In this document: positions 22,917 to 35,372 of the stretch, piece by piece
Layout of the letters: every line of letters starts with the position of its first letter
Numbering within the stretch: position 1 is the first letter of the stretch
NCBI GenBank assembly: GCA_900073065.1
Contig: FJOG01000006.1
Location: 2,104,411-2,168,410 of the forward strand
Direction: 5' to 3'
DNA: 64,000 bases
Source of the DNA: Phialocephala subalpina
Lineage: Eukaryota > Ascomycota > Leotiomycetes > Helotiales > Mollisiaceae
Notes under the pieces: model-generated
What the model was told of the DNA's origin: nothing
Databases searched by the model: none
The model's input: only the letters and a program-made list of their open reading frames with translations
Program-made: the position numbers and the translations under genes

Positions 22917-24719
22917 CTACGCCCGAGACAGAAGGAACCCTCCATTTTGCAGAGACTGGAAGACCTGCGCCTTGTCGTACTTTGCAGAGATGGTCTTCAA
23001 CTTCTGCAGATTGGTCTCTCCGTAACTTCTGAGTGGGTTCTGGTCACCAGCCGCGTTGTTCATGAACTCAAAATCGAGATGAGTGCCTTGCTTCTTGGCG
23101 AGATCTTTCCATCTGTCTGTTATATCGCTCATAGATTCTCTGACGAGGTCGTCGTCTTCTGCCGAGTCCCAATCTGCGATGATTTGCCACCCTGGAGCTG
23201 TCAGTGCGAGATAAAAATGGAATTTGAGACAACGTACATTGCTGAGGTACAGCGGAGAGACCTAGTGGGTTGCTGCCATCTTCTACTCCTTTCTCGATCA
23301 GAGTCTTTGGGACATGTTGGATCATGAAGGTTACTTCTGCGCCTGTTGATTCTCGCAGAGCAAGTGTCTCCTTCCTCCAGATCCAGTAGGCTTCCACTGC
23401 GGAATATAGTCCGAGGTCGTTCTTCCTACTCGCTGCTCGATGATCATGCCTATACAATTAGACGTCGTTTCCTAGGTGGGAATCTGAAGCCTACCTCGCT
23501 GGACTGTGCGGAAATAGTTTTGCAAGTGCTTGTGTCAACAAGACCACTGTGCCATTGGTAGGAAGAATCAAATGCTCCATTATATCGATTCCATAAAATG
23601 CATTGAAGCACGGTGGCCTACCTTTGGTCCATGCCGCAGAATACACCAAGGTGATTGTACATGAGTCGAGTCCCATCCGAAGGAGGATAGCAGATTTTGG
23701 GTCCGCGGATCTGAGTTGCCATTGTTCGAAAGCCAGTAGGATCTCTGGGACTTCAGTGATAGCATAGGTTGACATCGAATACCATATGTCCCTGATTGGA
23801 ACTGTGCTGAGATCGAATCGCGTTACGACACCTGGACAGTCAGTAAGATTCCGGCCAAGACTCTGCTCGCGTACCGAAGTTGGCCCCGCCTCCTTTTAAT
23901 GCCCAGAACAGATCAGGATGTTCTGCAGAGTTTGCATCTACAATTAATCCATCGGAGAGCACAACCTATTCGGTTAGTAGATGTCATACAACATAAATCC
24001 GCATCGGCACCAACCTCAAAGTTCTCCACCTTGTCAGCACTCAGTCCATACTCTCCCGAGAAGAACGACAGTCCACCTAGAGCTACATCAGTAACCTCAA
24101 CCTCCAACCCAACATTGAAACTCACCACCCAAGATGAATCCTCCAATTCCTCCGTCTGGCAACCGCGGACCGACCACGGACATTCCGTGGGAATCAAGAG
24201 CTTCATACACGTCATTCCACCTCGCTCCGGGCCCCACGCTAGCGATTTTCCCATCCTCGCTGATCTCGATCTCCTTCATCTCTTTTAAATCAATCAGCAC
24301 CTCATCTTCGATGCTCGAATGCCCAGGAGTTGGAGATAGGCCACCACATCGCACAGAGAATGGTGTGTGCAGTAGAGCCAGAATCTTGATCGTCCGAGAT
24401 ACGTCTTTTGCTGAGCGAGGATACACGATGCATTTCGGTGTCTTCCAGCATGATTGTGACCTAATTTTCTTGTCAGTTGAGATTCTTTCCCGGATTGTAG
24501 AGCTTACCAATTCGTGTTTGCCAGCTCTGGATCAGGATCAAGCTTCACATCCTCTCCCAAACAGCTCTGGATAGTCCGACATGCGAGCAAAGTAAGCGAC
24601 TCTCTCGTCCCCTCCGTCTTTCCCTCTTGAAGCGCCCTCTGCAGCAGCGCCGAGTTATTCTGCAGCGCCAACGACAGCTCGAAATCATCGTTCTCTCGCA
24701 AGACGTCCAGAGATGCCAT
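22917..24719 (-). CDS. FAD-linked oxidoreductase (BBE-like), cytosolic form, atypical flavin site
   Basis: Seven exons (24719-24508, 24460-24126, 24082-24015, 23965-23875, 23831-23495, 23449-23238, 23197-22917) keep phase throughout and give 511 residues. An ATG at 24743 would add eight. The FAD-binding type 4 domain shows [11 protein letters not shown], then [15 protein letters not shown], then [19 protein letters not shown] and [17 protein letters not shown]. The expected flavin-attachment motif R-x-G-G-H reads RCGGL (codon CTA), so the His used for covalent FAD is missing. The CxxG-type second site is not seen either. There is no signal peptide, unlike the gene at 39.7 kb. A BBE-like C-terminal region ends LLSRA. 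It is intact in frame, but non-covalent FAD or reduced activity is likely. Confidence 0.87.
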
Positions 24720-24743
24720 GTAGGAAGTGATGGTCTTATCCAT

Positions 24744-25465
24744 CAATCGTGAATCGGTCCAGGTATATAAAGTATGGGTAAGTTCCTCGTTCTCTCGGTC
24801 CGATCCAGCCACTAGTATTCCTGGATGGTGGAAGCAGCTAGGTCAAGAAAGTATGAATACGAACAAATCAGATCTCGAGGAACATGTGAATAGAATCTTA
24901 TTTGATTCGAAGGATCGTGGGCAACGAGCAAACTTATGCTCCACAACAAAAGGATGCAACGGACGCAGCCTAGCTGAAGCATCCGCCCTGTGTGAATCTT
25001 TCAGCCTTGGCTGGATAGGAATAGATTCAATGTTGGTTCCAGATGTAGCTGTGATACCAGAGGTGGGGAACGAGGCTGCAGTGTTCTACATTGTCTGCAT
25101 GGCCAGGGCACAGCTGGGATTTCATCCAATTGGGCCGAGAAACGATTAGCCGCTGCTGAGGGGAAACGAATGATGCGATTTGATTCGACAATCACATGCG
25201 AGAAAGCCTCGCCGTATATCGTGTTCCTCGGGTCTCCGTTGTGAGGCATTGCTGGAGGTGGAGAGGATTGGAGACGGCCGTTCATGCATTGCGGCACATG
25301 TAGGATGGATGGTGTTGCGACTTGTGAAGTTGCATGCATGGCACGTGCTTCGGCGTCAGTGATTGTCGCTCTCCCTTGTTTGCTCCTCTCATCAACTCTT
25401 CACTTCCTTCTCTCGAGCAAGATCCACCATTCTATGCAAGCATCGTGGCTACCGAAGCTGCAGAA
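24744..25465. other. intergenic, nothing recognised
   Basis: Unmatched frames of up to 140 codons on both strands (for example 24727-25149 +, 25001-25339 -) overlap each other. None has motif support. Confidence 0.4.
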
Positions 25466-26629
25466 GCACTGATGGAGATATTCGAGCAGTTTCCTCGATT
25501 CCCAAAGAGTTGAGGGTTCTCATATGGAGTCGGGCAGGTCGTCGACGCGTTCTCCAGACTTATTGTCCGAAGAAGCTCCGTTGGCGAATTCTGCAATGAG
25601 TTGTGGAAGTCAGATCCAGTATCTCAGGCCAATTCGGAAGCTCGCAAAAGCTATATAACATTCATAGGCTTCTTAGTTCATCCGAAGACAGATATCATCT
25701 TGACCAGCGATCCCAAGTTCACCCTGCGGCCAATCCAGGAGGCTTTCTTCGATACAATCAGTATCCAGCATTGGGAGCATATCTCTTTCACAGCAGATGT
25801 TTGGTAAGTCTTACAAGGAACTCTCCATCATGCTTGATAATCATTGACGGAGCTAGACAAGGACTACGACACACTCATCACGAATTTCCCACTGCGACTC
25901 TCTCCCTAAAAGTATACTTTTTAACGGCCCGGAGGCAAAATATATAAAGTTAAAAGGAAATTAGATAATTAAACTCAATTAGTATATTTCGAGATAAAAA
26001 TAAGAGTATATTTCCCAATAGCTCGAAAGTAAGATATATAAAGTTAAATGGAAATTAAATGATTACTGAAGATCAGGCAGATGCTTGGGGTGGTACATTC
26101 CGCAATGATGGTGGCAGTGACGAGGACCTGGATTCCGACGAGGAAGCTGAGCGGGCCCAGCAGCAGCAAACAATTGAACAACACTTGGCCCAATCACGAA
26201 TTATTTTCGCAGAGACACAGCCTGCCCCTCCTGAGCCCGAGATCGATGAAGATGGAGAGGAAACTCACGCTGCAAGGCCGATCGCTTTCTACGAGGTCTC
26301 GAAGAGCGGACTTTGGCTGAGATGTTTGAGAAGCCGTACCCCAGGAAGGTTGGCCTTCTGCGATTGAAGTCGCCTAGTTCTTCTCAGACGTCTATGATTC
26401 TGCACCTGACTTCTGGGCCGATATAGTGTTGGTATTCGGCAGAGAGAAGGATACAAATGCTGATTGGGAAGCACCGGCGATTCATATTTACTCAGACGGC
26501 GACGAACTCGAGGATGTGGACGACAACAAAGGCACAGGAGAAGATGAAGATATGAGCGACAGTAGTTCGGACAATCGCTCGACATCGCCTCCAAGAACTG
26601 GTAGAATTGGTTGGCGGAGAATGCTGTAG
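25466..26629 (+). pseudogene. 2EXR-domain pseudogene with AT-rich insertion
   Basis: The order of the 2EXR family is all present but split over frames: MEIFEQF, then (frame change near 25490) IPKELRVLIW and RRRVLQTYC, then (frame change near 25597) WKSDPVSQANSEARKSY, HPKTDIILTSDPKFTLRP and HISFTADVW. An intron (25805-25855) sits where the 36.6-kb gene has one; the exon joined to it starts with A, turning the Trp codon TGG into TGA. GLRHTHHEFPTATLS follows, then AT-rich DNA at 25905-26058. The acidic middle resumes, with another one-base loss near 26278 before the FLRGLEERTLAEMFEK block, and the tail VFGREKDTNADWEAP ends at 26629. At least four lesions make it dead. Confidence 0.85.
25905..26060. 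repeat. AT-rich insertion with 56-bp direct repeats, 94-bp period
   Basis: The words at 25911-25966 and 26005-26060 align over 56 positions without gaps (AGTATA..., then ATATATAAAGTTAAA.GGAAATTA). A partial third copy starts at 25981. The stretch interrupts the 2EXR pseudogene and contrasts with its GC content, so it is probably an inserted repeat relic. Confidence 0.7.
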
Positions 26630-26766
26630 GAAATTTGGGAGTACTTGATTGGTTCCGGAAGCTAGGTGGTTAGCGGCATCAAAAACGTTCCGCTGACTTT
26701 TGATATTTTCGACTTTCCCAACATGCATACCTTCACCCTATGCATCCAGCGATCAGTTCCCCGATT

Positions 26767-27734
26767 ATGGCTGCAGAAGCATCAGGCGCACCCGCACAAA
26801 CCTTCGAACGATTTTCCGAGCTTCAGTCCGAACTCAGAATCGAGATATGGAGATGGGCACCTCGGATTCGAGTACTTCCAGTCATATATGACGACCAAAA
26901 CGTCCGGTGGGAAATACCCTCGGACTCAATTGCGTTCGAACCCGTCGAAATGGCATGTAAAGAAGCTCGACAAAGCTTCATACGTCTTCTAGGCGTGTTG
27001 TTTCATCCTCGCAGGGATATACTGCTACTGGCCGACCTGAGACTTGTGCCTCGCCCTATCCTGAGGTCGTTCTTCGATGTTGGCGACCTTGATCGAGTAT
27101 GACATGTGGCTTTTACCGCCAAACTTTTCCACCCACTTCAACGTCAAAAAAATGATTACTCCACTCTAGCGCCCTCCGTCGCTACGATTCTCCAAAAGTT
27201 TGCCGGACAAATTCAATTTACTCTTGTTGTCTCGGACACTCGCGATGCGGAGGCGTAGGAGATGTCTAGCGAGACGGGAAGGTAAAGGAATGAAAGACGC
27301 TTCGCCTTCCTCGACGAAGATTCCGTATACGACACCTTGATAGTACCAGCACGAGCTGCTTTAGGCCCAGCACATTACTCCTTCGAACGAGACGCAACGG
27401 GCGATTGTCTGCTGAAGCGATAAACGAGATGGATCTGCGAGATGAGGAAAAGTTCGACTTAGCCATGATGATACAGTTGCCCAAAATCCGGAACAGACTA
27501 GTATCAGAGAAGCTTGGCATATTAAGTTTGCGTCGCATCAAACCTGGCTCTAGATTCTTTGAGTCTATAAAATCGTTCAACGGCATCAAGTGCGATCTTA
27601 GGGATGAGTTCAAGGGAGCGAAGGACGCTCATCCAGATTGGGTATTCCCCAGAACCCAGATTCTGGAGCTTGGATATGGACAAATGCTGGTGGATGAACA
27701 GATGTTCAACTTGGATTATCTTCAATTTGAATGA
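26767..27734 (+). pseudogene. 2EXR-domain pseudogene, multiple stops
   Basis: Starts MAAEASGAPAQTFERF and follows the 15.7-kb gene closely: SELRIEIWRWAPRIRVL, MACKEARQSFIRLLGVLFHP, SFFDVGDLDRV. A TGA at 27100-27102 then stands where relatives have Arg before HVAFTA. Reading on gives TILQKFAGQIQFTLVVSD, with a further TAG near 27257 and others, then an open C-terminal stretch with HPDWVFPRTQI and EQMFNLDYLQFE at 27734. The C-terminal match to the 15.7-kb copy (PDWKFPRAQI, DQLFSWDYIRFG) confirms the relationship. Not functional as a full protein; a short N-terminal product of about 111 residues could still be made. Confidence 0.85.
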
Positions 27735-30123
27735 CGGAGATTTTTGCGGTGAGGATCTATGCATGTCTTGGATGGAGAAAGACTAGTTTTCACTGATTGA
27801 GATAAAAGTCTGCGCAGATATCCATGGCTTGAGGTGTAAGACTTAATTGTCGTCCCAACTACCCCGCCATTCTGGCCCCCACCCAGTACCCCGCCGTATC
27901 ATCGAAGGCTTCTTGCCCCATGTTTGTCTCAACATGCTGTCATTCAAATCATTTGCTACTTCTATCCTTAGTCGTTTCCAAGCTCGTTTCCAATTCTCTG
28001 TTATATAGAGGAATGTTTTCAGTACTGATGTAAATCATTTGAAGGCCCATCTCTTGGTTGTCCGTCCTCGTTTTCGTCTGCTTCATTAGATTCATAATCA
28101 TCAAGATGTGGATATCATGATGTCGTTGTTCTAGCCTCCTCAGTACTATGAAAGTTACCTGTCCTACCCTTGATGATGGGAGGCAAGACTTCATATGCTT
28201 CTGCTCTTAGGATGGACTGGTATTACAACGCAGAGTCACATCGCCTACACGAGATATATCAGAACAGCGAAAAGTCAAAAGTTCAACTATGCCAGAAACC
28301 GGCGTAACCTCCACCTCCTCCTCGATACCCTGTCTTCAAATACTACCCCCTTGGAACCCTTTCTTTCCACTCATCCTGCTCAGACAACCACACAGGCTTC
28401 TGTCTCCTTAGCGGCAACTTCCGCCCTCTCACCCTCCCTACCAACCACCGTCCCTGGCATCTGTTGCGGTCCATTCATGGGTCACGTTAATTCATCGGTA
28501 CATCATTCCATAGGCAAATTCCCACCAAATAAATGGTAAAAAAATTTTTTTTGAAGTTTATTCCTCCTATGAAATCTGCAAAGAGCCTAAGTCGGTCATC
28601 CCGAGTGCTACTATGTATCAAGTTCGGCTGATAATATTTAAGGGCATTAAAGGGTTCTCACTTAATTAAAGAATAGATCTCTCTAAATCAAGGGATATAA
28701 TTTTCCAATTGAGTTGCAACTTGTGAGTCTTGTGAGTTGCACTTCGGCTTAATTCTAGTGCTTACCAGGCCATCCATTCGATAGTAAAACCTCCATGGGA
28801 AACGCTCTGATCAACCGGGCAGGTTGGAGATCGACAGAATGGACCGTTTCCCCATGGCCCGAGCCGGCCCATGAGTGGACTGCAACACATCCACAGTCTA
28901 CCGAATACACATTCAAACAGCTTTTCTCTCAATACGCGCTGGAAGATGGCTGGAGGGTCGCAGCGAGCTTTGGAGCTGTTCGTCGGGAAGTTGTCGGGAG
29001 GTGCGGTGTTAGCGAGGAAGGTTGGAGAAGGGTCTTGAGAGTTTGATACGGAGAGGGAAGAGAAGTCTTTTGAGGAATTGGTGACGTTCTGACATATTCT
29101 CATGTGTTCTCATTGAAGTGAAAGGTATCTACCCTACTCCTAGGAGATAGGAGGCAAAGGATCAAGTGCTGAGGGACATGAGCGCAACCCCTAACTGACT
29201 CATTTAGGATCTGATCTGGTGTCTTCAAAGACGTTATTGAACCCAGTGAGACAATTGTAATGTCCTCCTTTGACAGAAGTCATTGATTCATCGTACGAGA
29301 CTGTTTAAAAGGTCTCTCAGACCAGAGATCTACAATGATACAGACGCCGGTAGGTAGTATCAGCGAATTGTTTCAGGCGGCATGCAGCATGCTCGGCCAT
29401 CGATTTCCTCTCTTGTCGCGGGATGAACCACTCACATCCGATACGCAGATGAGCCCCAGACTGAACCGCGCTGGAGGTATCGACGCTGTACCTGCACGGG
29501 TGTGGCGTACGCCGTATGGGGCATGAAGTGAGCTGCAGCATCCAAATGCAACATGCATTCTGGCAGAATAGGTTGGTGGAGATAAGAGACGAAATTGCTT
29601 CATCAATCCGAGCCGACCAGTGAACACACATTCTACGGAATCAACTGGCAGGGAAGCTTAAGAAAAGTTATTTTTGTTGATCATATCGAGGGTCTGTCGT
29701 GAGTCTGTGGCTGCAGCGGGCGGTTCGTACCGTTAGCTTTCTCGACCTCAGACCCAGCTCAGTGGTTGGGTTGATTGGGTGTAAGCGAACGATAAGGGGA
29801 GGATACGACGCCCGTACCAAGAAAATTCCACGCCTTCGAAGTACTCTTCATCGGCTTCGAGGCTTGTTGTCGATCCGTTCGGCACATAAATTAATCGGTG
29901 CTATATGATTTTCGCCGCCCTAGGACGGAAGTGGCGCCATATATCTTCTTCTGCTAGCCCAGGCCCTGAGCTAGCTACCGACTCGTGGAGGGTTTTACCT
30001 ATGAATCAGACGTCATTCATGTACAGTGAACCTTGCAACTGTATTGTATGAGTCAATATTGTCTTAGAAAGTCGGGGTCTCTAGGGCATCAAGGAAGAAT
30101 TCTAGCCCCAGTCTTTGCACGAT
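27735..30123. other. gene-poor stretch
   Basis: No family is recognisable. Unmatched frames include 28195-28539 (+), 28762-29103 (-) and 29317-29631 (-). The final part is the likely promoter of the regulator gene at 30124. No repeat or RNA gene noticed. Confidence 0.4.
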
Positions 30124-32085
30124 ATGGGGGAAAATATGACGCCAAGTTCAGATGGAGCATCACCGCAGCCGGTATCAAGACAACGACGTGGGCCAGCGTG
30201 TGATGAATGCAGACGACGTAAGCTGCGGTGCGATGGTCAACAACCGCAGTGCAGCGTCTGTCGAGAGTCTGGAGTTCTATGTGAAATCGAACGGGAACCT
30301 GCTAATCGAGGACCAAAAAAGGGTTACTTGAAGGCGTTGAAGAATTGAGTTGGTAAGGAGCCTCTTCTAGGCATCTTCCAGATGCTCACTACCAAATATA
30401 TGTGTACTGACCATCATCCATCACAGCGCTACTCGAAACTCGCCTCACTGCACAAGAGCAAGTAGGGCAATGTCTCGAGCCCATTGCGCTTCCCACTCCA
30501 GTCACAAGCGTCACAGATCTCATAGAAGGCACGAATATTTCTGGTGGTACCGGTTCCAACTCACCCTCATTTCCAGTGAGGACTGAATCGATCTCGGAGT
30601 CGGAGTTCTTGTTGCCGACACCACTGTCTGGCAGAAACTTACTCCCCGGATCACGAGTAACTTATAACAGCAACCACATCTCCGAGTTCGTCCAAGCAGA
30701 ATTGTGAGTCTTGACAAGCTAAATAAAGAGAGGCACATGAACTAAAACTGACGTTTGGCTAGAGACCAATTGTTTTTTGACCGAGTTCATACGTCAATCC
30801 TGATACTTCATCAGCGTCGGTACATGTCCTGGTCTAAAAACAGTGTCAAAACACCATCGTGCAGATGCCTACAGTCCGCCATGTGAACTCTATCAAGTCT
30901 CTTATCCGCTCAATTCCAGCATCTACACGAGACGCTCTATCAAGAGACGAAGCAAATGTTGGAGTCTCTGAGTTTAGACATTAACGAGCGGAGCTGTGTG
31001 GACATAGAACAGGTCCAGGCCTGGATATTGGTTGCCACATATGAATCGATGCGGACCTATCATTCGCAGGCTTGGATGAGCGCCGGTCGAGCCTTCCGAC
31101 TGGTGCAATTACTGGGACTTCGTGAGATCGATATCCCGACAAAGGTTGCCATCCCTGAGACCGATTTCATCAAGACCGAGGAAAATCGAAGGGTTTTCTG
31201 GGCAGCCTATTTTCTAGGCCATCTGTTCAGCTTGCGCAACAATCGGCCGATCACACTGAATGAACACGTGGTAGGTCTCTTACAATGCTGGGGTTTGAAG
31301 CAATGCTCATTGAACCGCCTTAGATATGTACACGTCTTCCAGCTCCGGAGACCGAATTTCAAAGTGGTCAGCGAGTGCTGGGGGGCTTTCTCTCCGATGC
31401 GGTTATTGAACATCGCCCTTGGGCACAGTCGTCCTTCACTGAATGTATTATCTTGGCAACCATCTGCGGGCGAAGCTTGTTCCACGGACAGCAGTACAAC
31501 ATTCGTTGTCTTCAAGGAGATATCGCTCCGAGTTGGTCAGACCAGCACCGGTGGTTGGACAACATCCTCACAAGTAGGCTTCAAATCTTGTCACAGTATT
31601 ACCCCTCACCGACAGAAATTTGCGATCCAATGCTTCTGTTTGCAAACGTCATGGGGCATGCCACCATGATTTATCTCTGCAAAGCCATGGAGATGGTCGT
31701 GTGGGCACTGGATGAAGAAAAGGCCCTAGCAAAAGAGTATCAACAGCGAGCATCTGTTGCAGCAGAGCAGATTGTTCATCTTGCAAAAGCGCTCACATAG
31801 TTCCACGTTTTCAAGGCAAGCCTGAAGTATTCCATCAATTTCCACTGTTTACTGACAAGTATTCAGGTCCACCCATTTATGCCAATCCCACTGATACTTT
31901 GTGCGGAATTTCTCTACAACAGTCGCACTTGCCACGAGTCTCACAGCTTACGACTTCAAGAGCTTTTGGAAATCTTTCGTCAGATCAAAAACGTCAATGA
32001 TCGGGATCAGAGTTATATACAGATACTAGAAATGTCATGCAGTTCAGCATCAGCATGGCTCGCAAAAGAGAACACAGATACGTAG
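30124..32085 (+). pseudogene. Zn2Cys6 transcription factor with fungal-specific domain, three in-frame stops
   Basis: Five exons (30124-30352, 30427-30703, 30763-31270, 31324-31815, 31867-32085) are phase-consistent; the last intron has a GC donor. Exon 1 encodes the binuclear cluster CDECRRRKLRCDGQQPQC then SVC.ESGVLC, and GPKKGYLKALKN. The fungal_trans domain follows (YQETKQMLESL, QAWILVATYESMRTYH, GRAFRLVQLLGL, RRVFWAAYFLGHLF). Stops lie at 30346-30348 (TGA after LKALKN, where an Arg would lead into the linker), 30884-30886 (TGA in AM*TLSSLL, where Trp is expected) and 31798-31800 (TAG in ALT*FHVFK). The intact form would be about 574 residues. Its position beside a hydrolase and an SAT fragment suggests a former pathway regulator. 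Confidence 0.83.
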
Positions 32086-32583
32086 TAGACACTAGATGAA
32101 TGGTCCAGTCGCAGACGTATTTCATAGATTTGCCAACACGATATATTTAAAGTTCTTTAAAAATAAATTTCTTGACTTTAGAACAAGCAGCTCCAGTCTT
32201 GTCTTGTTTTTGAACTGAACAGGGGCTGCAGGGCACCTGGTTAAGGATTGATGCCCACGGCCAGAAAGAAGATTAAAACAAAACACGGTGTGGCAAGCCC
32301 CTTCTTTATATCGAATTTTAGGTCCGAATGGTGATCAAACCCAAAAATAGTACCAGCTTATATAGCTAGACTTAAGTGAGATAGGGACCTTGCGGCAAGT
32401 GATCATCAAAGGAAAAAATGAATGTATATGGGGGTTTGGTCTATGGAGAATAAGGATATTCGCCGTGAGTCCGTGACATGTGCAACTCGAGAATGGGGAA
32501 CTTTCACGTGTATGGTGACGACGCGTTTGCAGTATTTGTGATATTGCCGCTCATCGCCCTAAATCTGGAGATGATTCAGAGCA
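32086..32583. other. convergent 3' flank
   Basis: Between the regulator pseudogene and the hydrolase; nothing recognised. Confidence 0.4.
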
Positions 32584-33390
32584 TCAACTTGGACTGACCC
32601 CCGTCTCCTTTGCAAGCTCACGAATCGCGCACGCAACAGGCAGCACATCGTTAGGCTTGAGGGGGACACGATGATCGCCATCCCACTGGATCAATCTCCT
32701 CCTGCCAAACTCACAAAAATCCTCAAAGAGCTGCTGATGTAACTTCAATCCTTGATCACGCGTTCCATGGACATGGATTGTTGGTATACTTAAACGATGG
32801 CCTTGCGTGTTGAGTGTCGGTTTGTTGTTCCAATCGACATCCGTAATTTCCGATGCATCTGGCAAGGCTGGACTCAAAGTCACATCTGCTTCCAGAGATA
32901 TCAGAGGAGCACGTCCTGCTAGCAGGATCCCGAACCGAAAGCTTAGACCGGGCGAGTATCTGCCCATTCTCTCCACACGAACCTGTTGGCGATAAAGTAG
33001 GCTCGCACACATCTTCGCGCCTTGACTAAAGCCGAGCAGGGCCACCCATTCCCCCGTAGCACCGGCCTCATCATCTTGACGCATGGCATTGTCCAGAGCT
33101 TCGTCAATCTCTCTTACAGCATCTTCGCTCCGAATCTCTGGATGCTCTGGCCGCCAACGAAGCCAGCGTTTGAAAGGTCCCCATTGACTGTACACTGACA
33201 TAACATCAGGCCCCGCTTGGGAGGCAAATGGTGCTTGTGCAAAGACAAGGCGGAAGTCGGACTTGAGCTGAGCGATGAGCCCTCGACATTGCACTCGAAA
33301 TATTCTAGCATTGGTGCCTCCGCCGTGCAGACATAGAATTCGTGGGAGGGTTCGGGTTGGGTCTTCTGTCTCTGGAGGTCTTGAAATCAT
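32584..33390 (-). CDS. FSH1/LovG-type serine hydrolase
   Basis: One exon, 268 residues from the ATG at 33390 (MISRPPETED); a longer frame would start at TTG. Alpha/beta-hydrolase features: PRILCLHGGGTNARIF at the N-terminus, nucleophile elbow GFSQGA near residue 118, HVHGTRDQGL carrying the acid, and GDHRVP carrying the His. This is the FSH1 family (yeast Fsh, fungal LovG/CitA-type), which includes thioesterase-like partners of polyketide synthases. The neighbours, a dead regulator and an orphan SAT domain 2 kb away, fit that role. The catalytic triad is complete and no lesion is seen. The substrate cannot be told from sequence. Confidence 0.87.
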   Translation of the reverse strand: MISRPPETEDPTRTLPRILCLHGGGTNARIFRVQCRGLIAQLKSDFRLVFAQAPFASQAGPDVMSVYSQWGPFKRWLRWRPEHPEIRSEDAVREIDEALDNAMRQDDEAGATGEWVALLGFSQGAKMCASLLYRQQVRVERMGRYSPGLSFRFGILLAGRAPLISLEADVTLSPALPDASEITDVDWNNKPTLNTQGHRLSIPTIHVHGTRDQGLKLHQQLFEDFCEFGRRRLIQWDGDHRVPLKPNDVLPVACAIRELAKETGVSPS

Positions 33391-35372
33391 GATAGTAGGT
33401 AACAAAGAAGTCCGGGATCATGGAGATATAACTTTCAATTTGAAGAAATGAAAGGTTCGGGTTGTGAGATCACTTTGAAATTCTGTATAAAAGAGGGCAT
33501 CACCCTCGGAACAACAATGTACAACGAAGCTCAAGGTGAAGGACAAGTCCGAACACCCCGTCTCGGTGAAATAATACTATCACTATCTTTCATAAATGGG
33601 GCAACTAGTTTCGATGCCATCCTTGCGGCATCGGCAATGGGATAACCTCGCGAGAGTATTGGCAGAGGAACCAACGCGTACAGTCGTACCTTTCAGGAAT
33701 GTGATTCTCCATTCAGTGGTAGCGTCTCCTATTTGCTCTTTGCAATGAGCCCCCACACTTCTCAAAACCCTGCATTTGATGCAGCCAAGCTATCGGGTGT
33801 GCAGCGTAATCGGATTTGGCGACGTGTTTGTCAGGCAGTGGCCCTGTTTTCTTTAGTTACTCCGGCCGCTCCACCGGAGAAAAAAAATGGCGGATTTTGG
33901 CACGCGAGAACAATAAAATCTCAAGTACTTAATACTTTATTCCTCTACGACTCACGCTTCAAAACTAATGCAGTCTTAGATAATACTGCGAAAATAGCCA
34001 AAGTATATATGCATGAAAAAATATTGCAAGATTTATTAATTGCGTAGTGACGATATTACAGAGTTGTCGAGTTTGCGCACCTGGACAAAATCGGCCACTT
34101 ATTTCTCCGGTGAGAGTTCCGCCCAAAGATGAGGGATGCTCAAGCGCAATGCATACTCCGAAGAGTGATCCCGGCTGAGGGTCCACAGTGCCTCCCTCCA
34201 GTCTCAATCGGTCTTCACACATCATTCATTGACTTCTACTTCGTACCCGGGGTAATAGTTGCAAATTTCCACCAAGCACCCTAACTTAAGCAAGTAACAA
34301 TTCACAAATTCTGGAAACCTGATTGGCCAATTTCCCCTGTAATTGAGGAAGTCTCCAGAAGTCTTGGCGCAACCATTACCCCGGGTACTAAAGTATAATC
34401 AATTGAAGGTCCCGGCGGAATGGAGACGAGGTAATTTAACCGGATCTTACGAACCATCCAATCATTCTGAGCAAGTGCGGACGGTAGTTACATGTACATC
34501 TCAGAGACGCGTCTTATCGCTGATCGGTATTATCGTTATTGTGAACCTGTTGAATTGCGATAAATGGTAACAAAATTTGGCTAATGAGAGACAACACGAA
34601 TCAGGAAGGTGTGTAATCCGTGGCCACGGCTAGCGAGAAGCCAAACCTACTCCCAAAAGTTGGTACCAGTTCAGGGCAAAGCTGACCTACCCATACGTTA
34701 GTGATGTACTCATTCATGTGCATCCCCTCGTGGTTCCGAGTTAAGGTTCGTATTCAGAGTAAATGGGGTAGTTTGGTGTCCGAGCTGGGCGCTGGGCGCT
34801 GTAAAACTCCGAGAAGGTAAATCGATTACCATTATGGTACGGGCTGAGCCGATTGGCCTCGTCGAGAAAAACTGGCGTTGGCGCGGCTAAACTACCGTTT
34901 TCTCGACAATGCTGTGTTTCTTTGATACGGAGTTTCTTGCTCGGCTCACACGGAGGGGCTCGCGAGCCTCATGGCAACATCGTGGGCCGAGATACATAGA
35001 ATGGATAAGCATCTATTTAGCCAGGCCTCTAGGAAAGTCCGAGAAGACTTGGACTCAACATCGAAGATTGAAAGACATAGAGAAGTTTCGCACTCGGAGA
35101 ATCTCATGGTGACTATGCATGGCCGACCAATGTCCACGATCAAGCTAAAGACTATGGCCACAGGGGTTCTGGAAGAAGGGGTCCTCCGAGGCTCATACTG
35201 GTTAAACGTCTAGAGAGGTAATAGCTATTATCAGGTGCAGTCCTTAAGACTTGCCATCTCTCTGGTTTTGCCGTGATCAGCATCTGTTGAATCAGCTCAA
35301 CTTTCTCGGACCTCAACGTGAACGAGAACAATTCTCTCAGCCTTCACATACTTTGAGGAGACAGAAAACAGG
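33391..35372. other. gene-poor stretch inside a possible relict cluster
   Basis: Short frames at 33448-33645, 33733-34047 and 34909-35213 have no recognisable motifs. I see no further PKS sequence here. Confidence 0.4.
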
